Shown here: in pieces, positions 10,165-19,272 of the stretch
Layout of the letters: each line of letters begins with the position of its first letter
Position numbering within the stretch: position 1 is the first letter of the stretch
NCBI GenBank assembly: GCA_027028725.1
Contig: JALVIB010000030.1
Location: 1 to 34,283, forward strand
Source: Candidatus Altimarinota bacterium
GTDB lineage: Bacteria > Patescibacteriota > Gracilibacteria > UBA4473
Direction: 5' to 3'
Length of the DNA: 34,283 nucleotides
Position numbers and translations under genes: made by a program
Notes under the pieces: model-generated
Databases searched by the model: none
What the model saw: the letters and a program-made list of their open reading frames with translations, nothing else
Told to the model about the DNA's origin: nothing

Positions 10165-10804
10165 AAATCCCGTGAAAAAATCAACCTCACCCCAACCCTC
10201 CAGAGAACTCGGGACTAGAAGGAGAGGGAGGAAAAAAGGAAAGATTTTCTTTATTTCTGGTCCGTCAGGAGTGGGCAAAGGTACACTTATCTCGGCACTT
10301 CGCGAAAGACATCCCGACTGGGCATTCCCGCCGAGTTGTACAACTCGTGATCCGCGAGCGGGCGAGGTTGATGGAATTACTTACTATTTTATTTCGCGGG
10401 AAAAATTCCGCGAAAAAATTGAAGCCGGTGAGTTTCTGGAATACGCCGAAGTTCATCAGGGGAACCTTTACGGGACTTTGCGCGACAAACTCTTAAATCC
10501 CGCGAAAAATGGGAAAATCGTTATTCGTGAATTTGATGTGCAGGGATTTGACCAAGCCCGCCGGAAACTAAATCGCGAAGATTATATTTCGATTTTTCTG
10601 CAAACCGAAGGTGGAGTTGAGGAATTGGTAAAACGCATCACTTCTCGCGCGCCAATTTCTGAGGAAGAACTCGCGCACCGTATTGAATCGATGAAAAACG
10701 AGTTCGCCCACGCGAAATTGTACGACTATATCGTTTTTTCGCGGGAAAATAAAATTCAGGAAATGGTGGAGGAAGTGGAAGGAATTATTGCGGAAAATAG
10801 CTAG
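10157..10804 (+). CDS. gmk: Guanylate kinase with repeat-derived N-terminal extension
   Basis: IFFISGPSGVGKGTLISALRERHP, PPSCTTRDPRAGEVDGITYYF, EFLEYAEVHQGNLYGT; ATG at 10157 overlapping the previous ORF end preferred over the 10013 ORF start. Confidence 0.92.
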   Translation: MSKNPVKKSTSPQPSRELGTRRRGRKKGKIFFISGPSGVGKGTLISALRERHPDWAFPPSCTTRDPRAGEVDGITYYFISREKFREKIEAGEFLEYAEVHQGNLYGTLRDKLLNPAKNGKIVIREFDVQGFDQARRKLNREDYISIFLQTEGGVEELVKRITSRAPISEEELAHRIESMKNEFAHAKLYDYIVFSRENKIQEMVEEVEGIIAENS

Positions 10805-10966
10805 GAATAGTTCACAAACTTGTAGGGATCCCGAGTACTCGGGACGACCTGTCCACAAAAATCCCGCGAAATTTTGAAATTATTCCTTAATTTTCCCCCC
10901 GCCTTGCGGGGGGACGAGATGCAAGATGAAAAATTAAGGGGGATTTATTTAAAATCCCGCGCCCCC

Positions 10967-11767
10967 CTACACCGAAAAAACATCACAAATTTTCAATTTC
11001 CTCTGCAAAATCTGCTCGGCGCGTTTTTTGGTGAAATTGAGATCGTCGTCCGTGGCAATTTGAAAACTTTTTTTCGCCACCGCCTTGCGGGGCACAGCGG
11101 GATTTTTTTCTACCTCACCCCCGCCCTCTCCTGCTAGAAGAGGGAGTAAAGGAGAATCCTTTAAGTCCGGATTTTGGTCGGAAATCCCCCCAACCCACTT
11201 TATCAAGGGGGAGTTATCGGTAAGTAAATCTGTTAAAAAATAAACTTTCAACTGCGTGCCGGCGAGTTTTTGTAAAATTTGGCGCGTTCTTTTTTCCGCG
11301 AAAATTCCTTCGAGAAAAATCAGCGAATCCACGCGCCAAGTTTTGGCTCGGCGGATGTGTTTCCGTGCTAAACGGCGAAATTCTACGGAGTCGGCTAATC
11401 CTTCGTTCGCCATTTCTCGTAAAATCTGTGTTTCCAAAATGGAAAATTTCGCGGATTTTTCCGCACGCGGATTTTTTTGTCTGTAAGCGAAATTTTGTTT
11501 TGCAAGTTTATTGCAAAAACTCCGCGCATCCTTATTTTTTCTATCAAAAACAATTCCAACTCGTCCGAACTTAGTTTTTTCTTCAACAATTTTTTTAACT
11601 AACAGAAACCAGAAATCTTTTTCTGAAATAGCGTCTTTTTTATCAAAATCCCGCGATTTATTCTCCGAAGCTTTAGCGCAGGAGGAAATTTTTATCCAAA
11701 TTTTTTCCGCCGGATAATTTTTCGCCAAGGCGATTATTCCGAAGTCCGTTCCAACGAATTTTTTCAT
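10967..11767 (-). CDS. Hypothetical protein with several repeat-derived segments
   Basis: 266 aa uninterrupted ORF; contains SSCAKASENKSRDF, LLPLLAGEGGGEVEKNPAVPRKAVAKK encoded by dispersed repeats; no family recognised. Confidence 0.6.
   Translation of the reverse strand: MKKFVGTDFGIIALAKNYPAEKIWIKISSCAKASENKSRDFDKKDAISEKDFWFLLVKKIVEEKTKFGRVGIVFDRKNKDARSFCNKLAKQNFAYRQKNPRAEKSAKFSILETQILREMANEGLADSVEFRRLARKHIRRAKTWRVDSLIFLEGIFAEKRTRQILQKLAGTQLKVYFLTDLLTDNSPLIKWVGGISDQNPDLKDSPLLPLLAGEGGGEVEKNPAVPRKAVAKKSFQIATDDDLNFTKKRAEQILQRKLKICDVFSV
11072..11106. repeat. Motif split by a 21 bp insert
   Basis: TTTCGC-CACCGCCTTGCGGGGCACAGC-GGGATTTT. Confidence 0.9.
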
Positions 11768-11835
11768 TTCCCCGCGAAATTAGCAAAAAATTTGTCAAAA
11801 AGCCAATCTTTCCTTTACAATTACAAAAAAACAAA

Positions 11836-12369
11836 ATGAATATAGATTTAGCCGATACAAAATACCAAAAACCAGTTTCTAAAACCACGAAAAATTCGCG
11901 GGATTTTTTGAAAACTTTTCTAATTCTCGCTTTTTTGGGAATTTTGGTCTGGTTTGGAATTCTTTTTTATCAAAAAACCACTTTAGAAAAGGAAAATGCA
12001 CGCTACCAAACTTCAATTGAAACGACAACAGAACGAGTCAAAAAGCTACTTAATTCAGATAATCCCGCGAAAAAAATCGCCGTTGCCAAGACTTTAAACA
12101 AATTAGAAAAAAGACGAATTTTGTGGTCCGAAGTGATGGCGAAAATTATTAAATTAGAAATTCCCGGAATTACTTTTCGTGATTTTTCTGTCGGCGACAA
12201 AGGGCAAATTTCAGCAACTGTTTCCGCGCGAAGTTTCAATTCTGTTCAGCAGTTCGTCAAAAAATTAAATTCCGATGAAAATGTGTCGCAAGTCGTTATC
12301 AATTCGATTCGTTTGGATGAAGCGACTGCGGGCTTGCTGGTGGATTTAAATTTTAACTTTAAATACTAA
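11836..12369 (+). CDS. PilN-like type IV pilus assembly protein
   Basis: N-terminal TM followed by coiled coil and a ferredoxin-like region; directly upstream of PilO- and PilC-like ORFs. Confidence 0.65.
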   Translation: MNIDLADTKYQKPVSKTTKNSRDFLKTFLILAFLGILVWFGILFYQKTTLEKENARYQTSIETTTERVKKLLNSDNPAKKIAVAKTLNKLEKRRILWSEVMAKIIKLEIPGITFRDFSVGDKGQISATVSARSFNSVQQFVKKLNSDENVSQVVINSIRLDEATAGLLVDLNFNFKY

Positions 12370-12890
12370 TGAAAACTTGGAAAATTTTATTCATTGTGAT
12401 TTTGATTAGCGCGATTGGGTTTGGAGTTTTTCCTTTGCGGAAAAAAATCGCGGGATTACGAACAGAAAACCAAAAACTCGCCAAAATTCGCGAGCAAAAA
12501 ATCGCGGAATACGAAGAACTTACTAGCAAGATGCAAAATCCTGATCAAGGAATTGCTGATCCCGAATTAAAAATCCCGCGAAAATTAGCGCAAACGGAAT
12601 TATTGATAGATTTACAAAAAATCGCTTCTCAAACTGGAATTGAATTGCCAGATTCGTGGTCATTTTCCGTCACCAAAGATGCTGATTTGGATATTTCTCA
12701 GTTGGGCGTGTCTTTCTCGATCAAAGGAAGTCGCGGGAATATTTATAAATTTTTACAACTTGTCGAGCAAAACGAAAGATTTATGGATGTCGAAAGATTG
12801 GCTTTGCGGACTTTTTCTGATAACGGAGTACCAACGATAGAAATGCCAATTAATTTAACTGCTTATGCACAAGAAATTGTCGAAAAATAA
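12369..12890 (+). CDS. PilO-like type IV pilus assembly protein
   Basis: Single TM plus coiled coil, GSRGNIYKFLQLVEQNERFMDVERL typical of PilO; overlaps upstream ORF. Confidence 0.7.
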   Translation: MKTWKILFIVILISAIGFGVFPLRKKIAGLRTENQKLAKIREQKIAEYEELTSKMQNPDQGIADPELKIPRKLAQTELLIDLQKIASQTGIELPDSWSFSVTKDADLDISQLGVSFSIKGSRGNIYKFLQLVEQNERFMDVERLALRTFSDNGVPTIEMPINLTAYAQEIVEK

Positions 12891-12902
12891 TCCTGTGGAC
12901 TA

Positions 12903-14087
12903 ATGAATTTGAATTTTAAAATCTCTCCCAAGAATAAAATCCCGCTGCGCCCCGCAAGGCGGCGGCGAAAAATTATTTACGGGGTGACTGATCGGTCAAA
13001 TGATTCTTTGTGGCAAAAAATAAACGACTTTTTAATCGATAATTCACCAATTACCAAGAAAGAAAAAATGGTTTTTTTTAATTCCCTTAAACTTTTAGTC
13101 ACTTCGGGAGTTAATTTTACCAAAGCCATTCACATGATGGCGGAGCGGAGCAAAAATGAGCATTTGAAACGAATTTTACATACCATTGAATACGATATGT
13201 TGAACTCGGGGATGAGATTTTCTGAAGCAATGGCAAAATATCCGCGAGTTTTTAGTGTTTCAGAAATGAAAATGATTTATTCTGGAGAAATCGCGGGGCG
13301 GTTAGAAGAAGTTTTGGAAGCAGTAGCAACGCGAATTCAGAAAAATATCGAAATGGAAATTCGCGTGAAATCGGCGATGATGTATCCGATTACGGTTTTT
13401 ATCGCGATAATTTTGGCGGGAATAGTGGTGATGCTTTTTGTCGTGCCAAAATTTGAAGCAATGTTCGCGAGTTTTGGGAGTGATTTGCCGATTGCGACCA
13501 AAATTATGATTGGAATGTCGCGCTTTTTTCAAGACTACTGGTGGTTTTTGTTATTAATTTTAATTAGTGCTTGGGTAATTTTCCAAAACTGGAAAAAAAG
13601 CGAAGACGGAAAATATCAATGGGACGAGTTTTTATTGAATTTGCCGGGGATTGGTCCATTAATTCGCGATATTCAAACTGCAAAAATCGCGGGAAATTTT
13701 TCCACTCTCTTGGAGTCTGGAATTCCGATTGCCAAAGCGATTCATGTTTTGGGAGAAATTATTGATAACGATGTAATTTCGCAGGTTTTACTGCAAATTG
13801 AACACGAAGTTCGCAAAGGAAAACAAGTTCACGAAGCTTTTGCAGAACACCCAGAACTAGACCCGATTCTGGCAGAAGTGATAGAAATTGGGGAACAATC
13901 GGGAGCAATTCCGCAAGTTTTGCATAAAGTTGGAATGCAGTATGATTTAGAAGTTGACGCGCAGTTGAAAAATTTATCGGCGATGATTGAGCCACTGGTG
14001 ATTTTAATTGTAGGGCTGGCGGTCACCTTTATGGCGTTGGCGATTATGACACCAATTATGAAAATGCAATCGCTTTTTGCCGGCTAA
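12903..14087 (+). CDS. pilC: Type II secretion F family / PilC inner-membrane platform protein
   Basis: 394 aa; LKLLVTSGVNFTKAIHMMAERSKN, FSTLLESGIPIAKAIHVLGEIIDN, IEIGEQSGAIPQVLHKVGMQYD, LVTFMALAIMTPIM. Confidence 0.93.
   Translation: MNLNFKISPKNKIPLRPARRRRKIIYGVTDRSNDSLWQKINDFLIDNSPITKKEKMVFFNSLKLLVTSGVNFTKAIHMMAERSKNEHLKRILHTIEYDMLNSGMRFSEAMAKYPRVFSVSEMKMIYSGEIAGRLEEVLEAVATRIQKNIEMEIRVKSAMMYPITVFIAIILAGIVVMLFVVPKFEAMFASFGSDLPIATKIMIGMSRFFQDYWWFLLLILISAWVIFQNWKKSEDGKYQWDEFLLNLPGIGPLIRDIQTAKIAGNFSTLLESGIPIAKAIHVLGEIIDNDVISQVLLQIEHEVRKGKQVHEAFAEHPELDPILAEVIEIGEQSGAIPQVLHKVGMQYDLEVDAQLKNLSAMIEPLVILIVGLAVTFMALAIMTPIMKMQSLFAG
12940..12970. repeat. Motif split by a 21 bp insert (reverse orientation, in pilC)
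   Basis: TCCC-GCTGCGCCCCGCAAGGCGGCG-GCGAAA. Confidence 0.9.
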
Positions 14088-14155
14088 ACATAACCCCTAA
14101 ATCCCCTTATCAGGGGACTTATCCAGAAAATCCCGCGAAATTTATAAGAAATAAA

Positions 14156-14785
14156 ATGAGTAGTAATTCTAAAAAACAAACTCAAAATAAATTTCCCCCT
14201 GATAAGGGGGTCAGGGGGTTAAATTGTGGATTTACTTTGATTGAATTATTGGTAACAATGTCAATTATCGCGATTTTATTCGCGGTGGGAATGCCGGCGT
14301 TTTCAGATTTTCAAAAAACTTCTCGACTCAAAGAATCCGCGGAAACTTTGGAAACAGCTTTTGGCGAAGCTTTTTCGAGCGCGCGTTCCCGACCGGAATG
14401 TTTTGTGTTTTCGGGATCAGGGAATTCTTTGAAATTAGAAAGTTTTGATAAAACTTGCGAAGGAAATGCAAAAAATTCCCGCGAAATTTCTCTAAACCCT
14501 GGAGTGGAAATTTCTGAAAATTTTAAGATTAAATTCAAACCACCATTTGGTGATTTGGAGCTTGTTGAAGGAGATCTTGAAGATGAAAGTGATGAATTAA
14601 AAATAAAACTGTGTAATAAAGATTGTGTGAATTTTGTGGTTTATCAAAAATCGGGATTGTTGACGAGAAAATCCCGCGAAATTTCGGGGGAGAGTGTTTC
14701 CAAGTCCGGACTTAAAGTCCTGAGTTTTGTCTCAAGTCCGGACTTAGAAAAACACTCGGGAAATTCTAACCACTCAAGACAATGA
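14156..14785 (+). CDS. Type IV prepilin / GspH-like pseudopilin
   Basis: CGFTLIELLVTMSIIAILFAVGMPAF prepilin cleavage motif; leader partly made of a dispersed repeat. Confidence 0.85.
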   Translation: MSSNSKKQTQNKFPPDKGVRGLNCGFTLIELLVTMSIIAILFAVGMPAFSDFQKTSRLKESAETLETAFGEAFSSARSRPECFVFSGSGNSLKLESFDKTCEGNAKNSREISLNPGVEISENFKIKFKPPFGDLELVEGDLEDESDELKIKLCNKDCVNFVVYQKSGLLTRKSREISGESVSKSGLKVLSFVSSPDLEKHSGNSNHSRQ

Positions 14786-15258
14786 GAACGAAACAAAAAG
14801 GATTTGCTTTAATTGAAGTGATTGTTTCCATTGTGATTTTGTCGCTGGTTTTGGTAGCTGCGGTGGGACTTTTGTATTCCGTGGGACAAGCGGTAGAAAC
14901 CAACCGCGACCGCTTAACCGCGACTTATTTAGCGCAGGAGTGTTTGGAACTAGTCCGTAACGCCCGCGATACTTCTTGGAAAAACTACGAGCCATGGGAT
15001 TGCGCATGGAAAGAAACAACGCCTTGTGAGGGAAAACAGATTGTAAACCTGATTAAACAAAATCCAGTAATGATAAATGAAGAAAGTACAAAATTTTCGC
15101 GGGATTTTCAGGTAGAATCAATTGAGAATGTTTTGCAAGCACAAAGAAGCAGAACCTTATCGAATTCCGAAGAAGTGAAAATAACTTGCACCGTCTCGTG
15201 GGGCGAGAATTCCAAACTATCCATTTCGGAAATACTTACTAACTGGCGGAAAAGATGA
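14782..15258 (+). CDS. PilV-like minor prepilin
   Basis: KGFALIEVIVSIVILSLVLVAAVGLLY; ATGA overlap with upstream gene. Confidence 0.85.
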   Translation: MRTKQKGFALIEVIVSIVILSLVLVAAVGLLYSVGQAVETNRDRLTATYLAQECLELVRNARDTSWKNYEPWDCAWKETTPCEGKQIVNLIKQNPVMINEESTKFSRDFQVESIENVLQAQRSRTLSNSEEVKITCTVSWGENSKLSISEILTNWRKR

Positions 15259-15914
15259 GAAAAATTTGGGAAAAAGTTTTTGGTAAAATCCCCCTCAATC
15301 CCCCTTTAAAGAAAGGGGGAGGCTCGCAGCAGGTGAAACAGGATGAAAAAAATAAAAAATTTTCCTTTTTCATCCCCCTTTTTTCAAAGGGGGACAAGAA
15401 GCAGGGAATAAGGCAAAGGGGGATTTTAATCAGAAATTTCGCGGGATTTTCCCTCATCGAATTGCTGGTGGCAATGACCATTGGTGGCGTGATTTTGACC
15501 GCAGTGATGACTAGTTATGTGGCAATGACCAAGACGAGTTTGCGACTGGATTTGGCGCGCCAGATGCAGAAAGAAACAAATTTCGCGGTAATTCGAATGG
15601 TGGATAAAATTCGGAATTATCCGATTAAAAATTGTGATGAGAAAAAATTAGTTTTGCAAAACAGACAAGGACATGAAATTACTTTTAAATTTTTGTTAGA
15701 AAATAAACAACAATTAACTCTCAATGAACAACCGCTTTTTTCGGAAAATATCGCGGTCGATGACGGACATTTTGATTGTAAAGGACTTGATGATGAAGAA
15801 AATCCCGCGAAAATTCAGCCCCGCGTGCAGATTTATCTCCAAGTTTCCGCGAAAAAAGATCCCGAAATCACCAACCGCGTGCAGACGACTATTTCTTCAC
15901 GAATTTTTAACTAA
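15255..15914 (+). CDS. PilW-like minor prepilin with long repeat-derived leader
   Basis: NFAGFSLIELLVAMTIGGVILTAVMTSYVAM; ATGA overlap with upstream gene. Confidence 0.82.
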   Translation: MRKIWEKVFGKIPLNPPLKKGGGSQQVKQDEKNKKFSFFIPLFSKGDKKQGIRQRGILIRNFAGFSLIELLVAMTIGGVILTAVMTSYVAMTKTSLRLDLARQMQKETNFAVIRMVDKIRNYPIKNCDEKKLVLQNRQGHEITFKFLLENKQQLTLNEQPLFSENIAVDDGHFDCKGLDDEENPAKIQPRVQIYLQVSAKKDPEITNRVQTTISSRIFN

Positions 15915-15967
15915 CCCCTAAATCCCCTTATCAGGGGACTTTAAAAATCCCGCGAAAATATAAAAAA

Positions 15968-16939
15968 ATGAATAAATTAAAAAAACGAATACGAAACATC
16001 TTCCCCCTGACAAGGGGGCGAGGGGGTTTGAAAAACAACGGAATGGTAATCCTCTTGCCGACAATTATTTTATCAGGACTGATTTTGGCGGTAGGACTTG
16101 GTTTGTCGCGGGTTTTGATGACGGAACTAGAATTTTCCGCGGATTTGTTGTTTTCCGAAAAGGCGTATTTCGCGGCGGAATCTGGAGTAGAAAAATCTCT
16201 TTTGGCGCTCAAAGATAAACCGCTTAACTATGTTTCCGAATCGGATAAAGAAGTGGGAACAGGCGCGACTTATGATTTGGAAATTGCTAACTCGGTAAAA
16301 GAATTTCCGTTCGTTTTAGACGAAAACGAAACTATTAAATTCCGCTTGGGAGTGGATACTAATGAGAGTTTCGCGGGATATTCCGTGCGACCGATTACAA
16401 GTTTCAAAGTAGATAATTTAGTGGGAATAAAAAGAAATCTGCACTGGAAAATCCTTTGTTTAGTTGATAGCGGAGGAAATCCCGCCCTTCAACGAAGTTC
16501 AGGGCAAGCCCATCGGCAGAGCTCAGGGCAAGCGAAAAAAACGGTAGCCTTGTCAGGGACAGGAGATAATTTTACCAAAGGAAATTATGATGATGGAGAG
16601 AATGAGATTACAACTGAAACTATAGTGAACTTTTTAGGTAGATATAATTCAGAGGGAAACCCTTGTTTTATGTCGTTATCTAATTTTTCTGAGATAAATG
16701 AAGGAAATTCTAGTCGAACCAACCCTTCAACATTTAACTCACAACAAACTAATAATTCAAAAATTCGCGGGATTTTTAAGCCAATAATTCCCGAAACAAT
16801 CGCTCCAGCAAAAGTGAAAATCACCGCCACGGGAAAAAGTTTTTCCCGCGAAAAAATTGTTTCCTTTGATTATTGGCAAAAGAATCTATCCGCGGTTTAT
16901 GATTTGGGGTTGTATTATACGAAAGATTTAACAGAGTAG
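15968..16939 (+). CDS. PilX-like pilus assembly protein
   Basis: N-terminal TM and FSEKAYFAAESGVEKSLLAL, typical of PilX-N-like proteins in minor-pilin operons. Confidence 0.7.
   Translation: MNKLKKRIRNIFPLTRGRGGLKNNGMVILLPTIILSGLILAVGLGLSRVLMTELEFSADLLFSEKAYFAAESGVEKSLLALKDKPLNYVSESDKEVGTGATYDLEIANSVKEFPFVLDENETIKFRLGVDTNESFAGYSVRPITSFKVDNLVGIKRNLHWKILCLVDSGGNPALQRSSGQAHRQSSGQAKKTVALSGTGDNFTKGNYDDGENEITTETIVNFLGRYNSEGNPCFMSLSNFSEINEGNSSRTNPSTFNSQQTNNSKIRGIFKPIIPETIAPAKVKITATGKSFSREKIVSFDYWQKNLSAVYDLGLYYTKDLTE
16480..16537. repeat. Motif split by a 48 bp insert (in PilX-like gene)
   Basis: TCCC-GCCCTTCAACGAAGTTCAGGGCAAGCCCATCGGCAGAGCTCAGGGCAA-GCGAAA. Confidence 0.8.
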
Positions 16940-16958
16940 AGAAAAATTTCGCGGGATT

Positions 16959-18326
16959 TTACTTAACCTTTTGTCGTAAAAAGACGCCTTTGGGAATTTC
17001 TCTGTCGCATTTCATACTCGCTACTTTGTTATTATTTCCGCCGTGCAAAACCTGTACTTTTTCGTCTCCAAACATTAAATCCCCTGCTTTGAAAGAGAAA
17101 TCGTCCGCGATTTTCGGCATAACTACTTCAATTTCGTTGCCTTCCTGAATTCGGTTTTTGACCATAATCTCAACTCGTCCGTTTCCGCTTTTCAGCACAA
17201 TTCCGCAAAATTCTTTATCTGAAACTGACCGATTCGCCTCGTATTGAATGTCTCCTTCGCGCGGTTTTCCGTGCAAAAATCCCGGAAAAAATCCCCTGTT
17301 GGCAGTAGCGTGAAGTTCTTTCCAAAGCTCGGGATTAAACTTTTTTCCCGCGAAAATATCGTCCAAAGCTTGCCGATACGCTCGCCCAACCGTTGCTAAA
17401 TAATAAGCGGTTTTATTGCGTCCTTCAACTTTTAGCGAACAAACTCCCGCCTCAATAATTTCGTCTAAATACTCAATCATCGCCATATCTCGCGAACTCA
17501 TGATGTGTGTCCCGTGGAAATCTTCCTCAACTTTAATCAGTTCGCCTTGTCTTTTTTCTTCTTCAATTAAGTTTTCGGTTTCAAACTCGTGAATTTCGCG
17601 GGATTTTCCTTCTTTCGGTCCACAACAACCAGCTTTGGCATCGTAATGTTCTGTCACATCAACTTCGTTTTCGCCATCATAAACGCGATAATTCCAGCGA
17701 CAAGTATGATTACAAGTTCCGCGATTGGCGTCTCGTCCTCCCGTAAAATTAGAAAGCAAACACCGCCCCGAATACGCCATACAAACTGATCCATGCACGA
17801 AATACTCAAACTCCATATCCGGAATAAGTTTTTTAATTGTCGCCACTTCTTTAATCGACATTTCCCGCGCCGTAATAATCCGTTCCACGCCTAATTGTTG
17901 CCACATGCGAATAGCAGGCTCGTTCATGGTTGAAGTCTGCACGGAAAGATGTTTGGGAATATCTGGACAAATTTTATTCGCCAATGCTAGCACTCCCCAA
18001 TCGGCAAAAATAATCCCGTCTGGCTTAACTTCGTTTAAAAATTCTAAATGTTTTTTGGTCGCCCCAATCGCAAACTGATGCGGAAAAGCGTTCAAAGTCA
18101 CATAAACTTTCTTTCGTTGTCGTCCGTTGTTTTTTTCTTCTGGTAAACCACGCACATACTCAATAATTTCGCGGATATTATCCTCGGTAAAGTTGTTTTC
18201 GCGAGTTCGCAAAGAGAACATCGGGCACCCGCAGTAAATCGCGTCTGCTCCGTACCGAAAAGCCGTGTAAGCTTTCTCAATTGATCCCGCCGGCAAAAGT
18301 AATTCCGGTAACTCCTTTATTTTCAT
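16959..18326 (-). CDS. Peptidase U32 family protein (YegQ/TrhP/RlhA-like)
   Basis: PELLLPAGSIEKAYTAFRYGADAIYCG, YFVHGSVCMAYSGRCLLSNFTGGRDANRGTCNHTCRWNY. Confidence 0.93.
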   Translation of the reverse strand: MKIKELPELLLPAGSIEKAYTAFRYGADAIYCGCPMFSLRTRENNFTEDNIREIIEYVRGLPEEKNNGRQRKKVYVTLNAFPHQFAIGATKKHLEFLNEVKPDGIIFADWGVLALANKICPDIPKHLSVQTSTMNEPAIRMWQQLGVERIITAREMSIKEVATIKKLIPDMEFEYFVHGSVCMAYSGRCLLSNFTGGRDANRGTCNHTCRWNYRVYDGENEVDVTEHYDAKAGCCGPKEGKSREIHEFETENLIEEEKRQGELIKVEEDFHGTHIMSSRDMAMIEYLDEIIEAGVCSLKVEGRNKTAYYLATVGRAYRQALDDIFAGKKFNPELWKELHATANRGFFPGFLHGKPREGDIQYEANRSVSDKEFCGIVLKSGNGRVEIMVKNRIQEGNEIEVVMPKIADDFSFKAGDLMFGDEKVQVLHGGNNNKVASMKCDREIPKGVFLRQKVK

Positions 18327-18403
18327 AGTAAAAAATTATTTCAAGCAGGCGGAATATAGCGAAAAAGCTAAAAAACTCAAAAGTAAAAAAATCCCGCGAA
18401 ATT

Positions 18404-19042
18404 TTATTGTACTTCCTTTAATTTAGAAAAAATCTCTTCACTAACTTCTTCTACGCTTTGCTCCCCATCAACGGAAATAAGTTTTCCTGCTTTTTCCCAT
18501 TCTTCCAAAAGTGGATAAGTGTATTCATCAAAGTTTTTTAGACGATTCATAATAGCGTCTGGATTGTCGTCTTTTCTTCGCGAGATATTTTCTGATCCAC
18601 ACACTGGACAAAGATCTTCGGGACTCCCGAAATTTGCCCCACAATCATTACATTTCGCGCGAATTAAAAGACGATTTAACGCTTCCTCATTGCTTAATTT
18701 GATTTCAATTACCACAAAATCCCGCGAATTTTTTGCCAAAAGTGCTTCCAAAGTCTCTCGTTGCACTTCTGATCGCGGAATTCCGTCAAAAATAACTGGT
18801 GTATTATTGTCTAAAGTTTTCAAGAAGTTTTCCACAATTTTCATCACAATATCGTTGGAAACGAGGTCTCCCCGACTGGTAATATCCAAAACTTCTCGCC
18901 CTAAATCTGTATCCTGCTGAGCAATCTCTCGTAAAGCCGCTCCTGTTTCAAAAATCTTAAACCCCAATTTTTTCGCGAGAATTTTCGCTTGTGTTCCTTT
19001 TCCCGAACCTTGTTTCCCGACGAGGATGATGTCTTTATGCAT
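18404..19042 (-). CDS. adk: Adenylate kinase with Cys4 zinc LID
   Basis: ILVGKQGSGKGTQAKILAKKLG, FDGIPRSEVQ, CNDCGANF..CPVCG LID. Confidence 0.9.
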   Translation of the reverse strand: MHKDIILVGKQGSGKGTQAKILAKKLGFKIFETGAALREIAQQDTDLGREVLDITSRGDLVSNDIVMKIVENFLKTLDNNTPVIFDGIPRSEVQRETLEALLAKNSRDFVVIEIKLSNEEALNRLLIRAKCNDCGANFGSPEDLCPVCGSENISRRKDDNPDAIMNRLKNFDEYTYPLLEEWEKAGKLISVDGEQSVEEVSEEIFSKLKEVQ

Positions 19043-19081
19043 TATGTAGTTTTAAGATATTTACGCCGCCAAGAATGGCAC

Positions 19082-19110
19082 GCCATCCGAAGCTCGCAGA
19101 GCGAAGGATG
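19082..19110. repeat. GC-rich hairpin repeat abutting the tRNA-Lys 3' end
   Basis: GCCATCCGAAGCTCGCAGAGCGAAGGATG: CCATCC/GGATGG plus inner GCTC/GAGC pairing. Confidence 0.6.
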
Positions 19111-19111
19111 G

Positions 19112-19183
19112 TGGGTCGGGAGAGGATCGAACTCTCGGCCAACTGGTTAAGAGCCAGATGCTCTACCACTGAGCTACCGACCC
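19112..19183 (-). tRNA. tRNA-Lys (CTT)
   Basis: GGGTCGGTAGCTCAGTGGTAGAGCATCTGGCTCTTAACCAGTTGGCCGAGAGTTCGATCCTCTCCCGACCCA, loop CTCTTAA, encoded CCA. Confidence 0.96.
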
Positions 19184-19272
19184 ACGCACTCGCATTTTGT
19201 CTTTTTTTCAAAAATTTTCAAGAAAATCCCGCGAAATTTTGAATATTTCTCAATTCCGCTATATTGCCAAAG

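Noticed and set aside
10951-10980. TCCCGCG-CCCCCCTACACC-GAAAAAA as another motif-split insert
   Set aside because: Suggestive, but the insert position differs from the 21 bp cases and no second copy is seen
14156-14785. Alternative genetic code (TGA recoded, as in Gracilibacteria/Absconditabacteria)
   Set aside because: TGA ends real genes with ATGA overlaps (14785, 15258), and long conserved ORFs need no recoding
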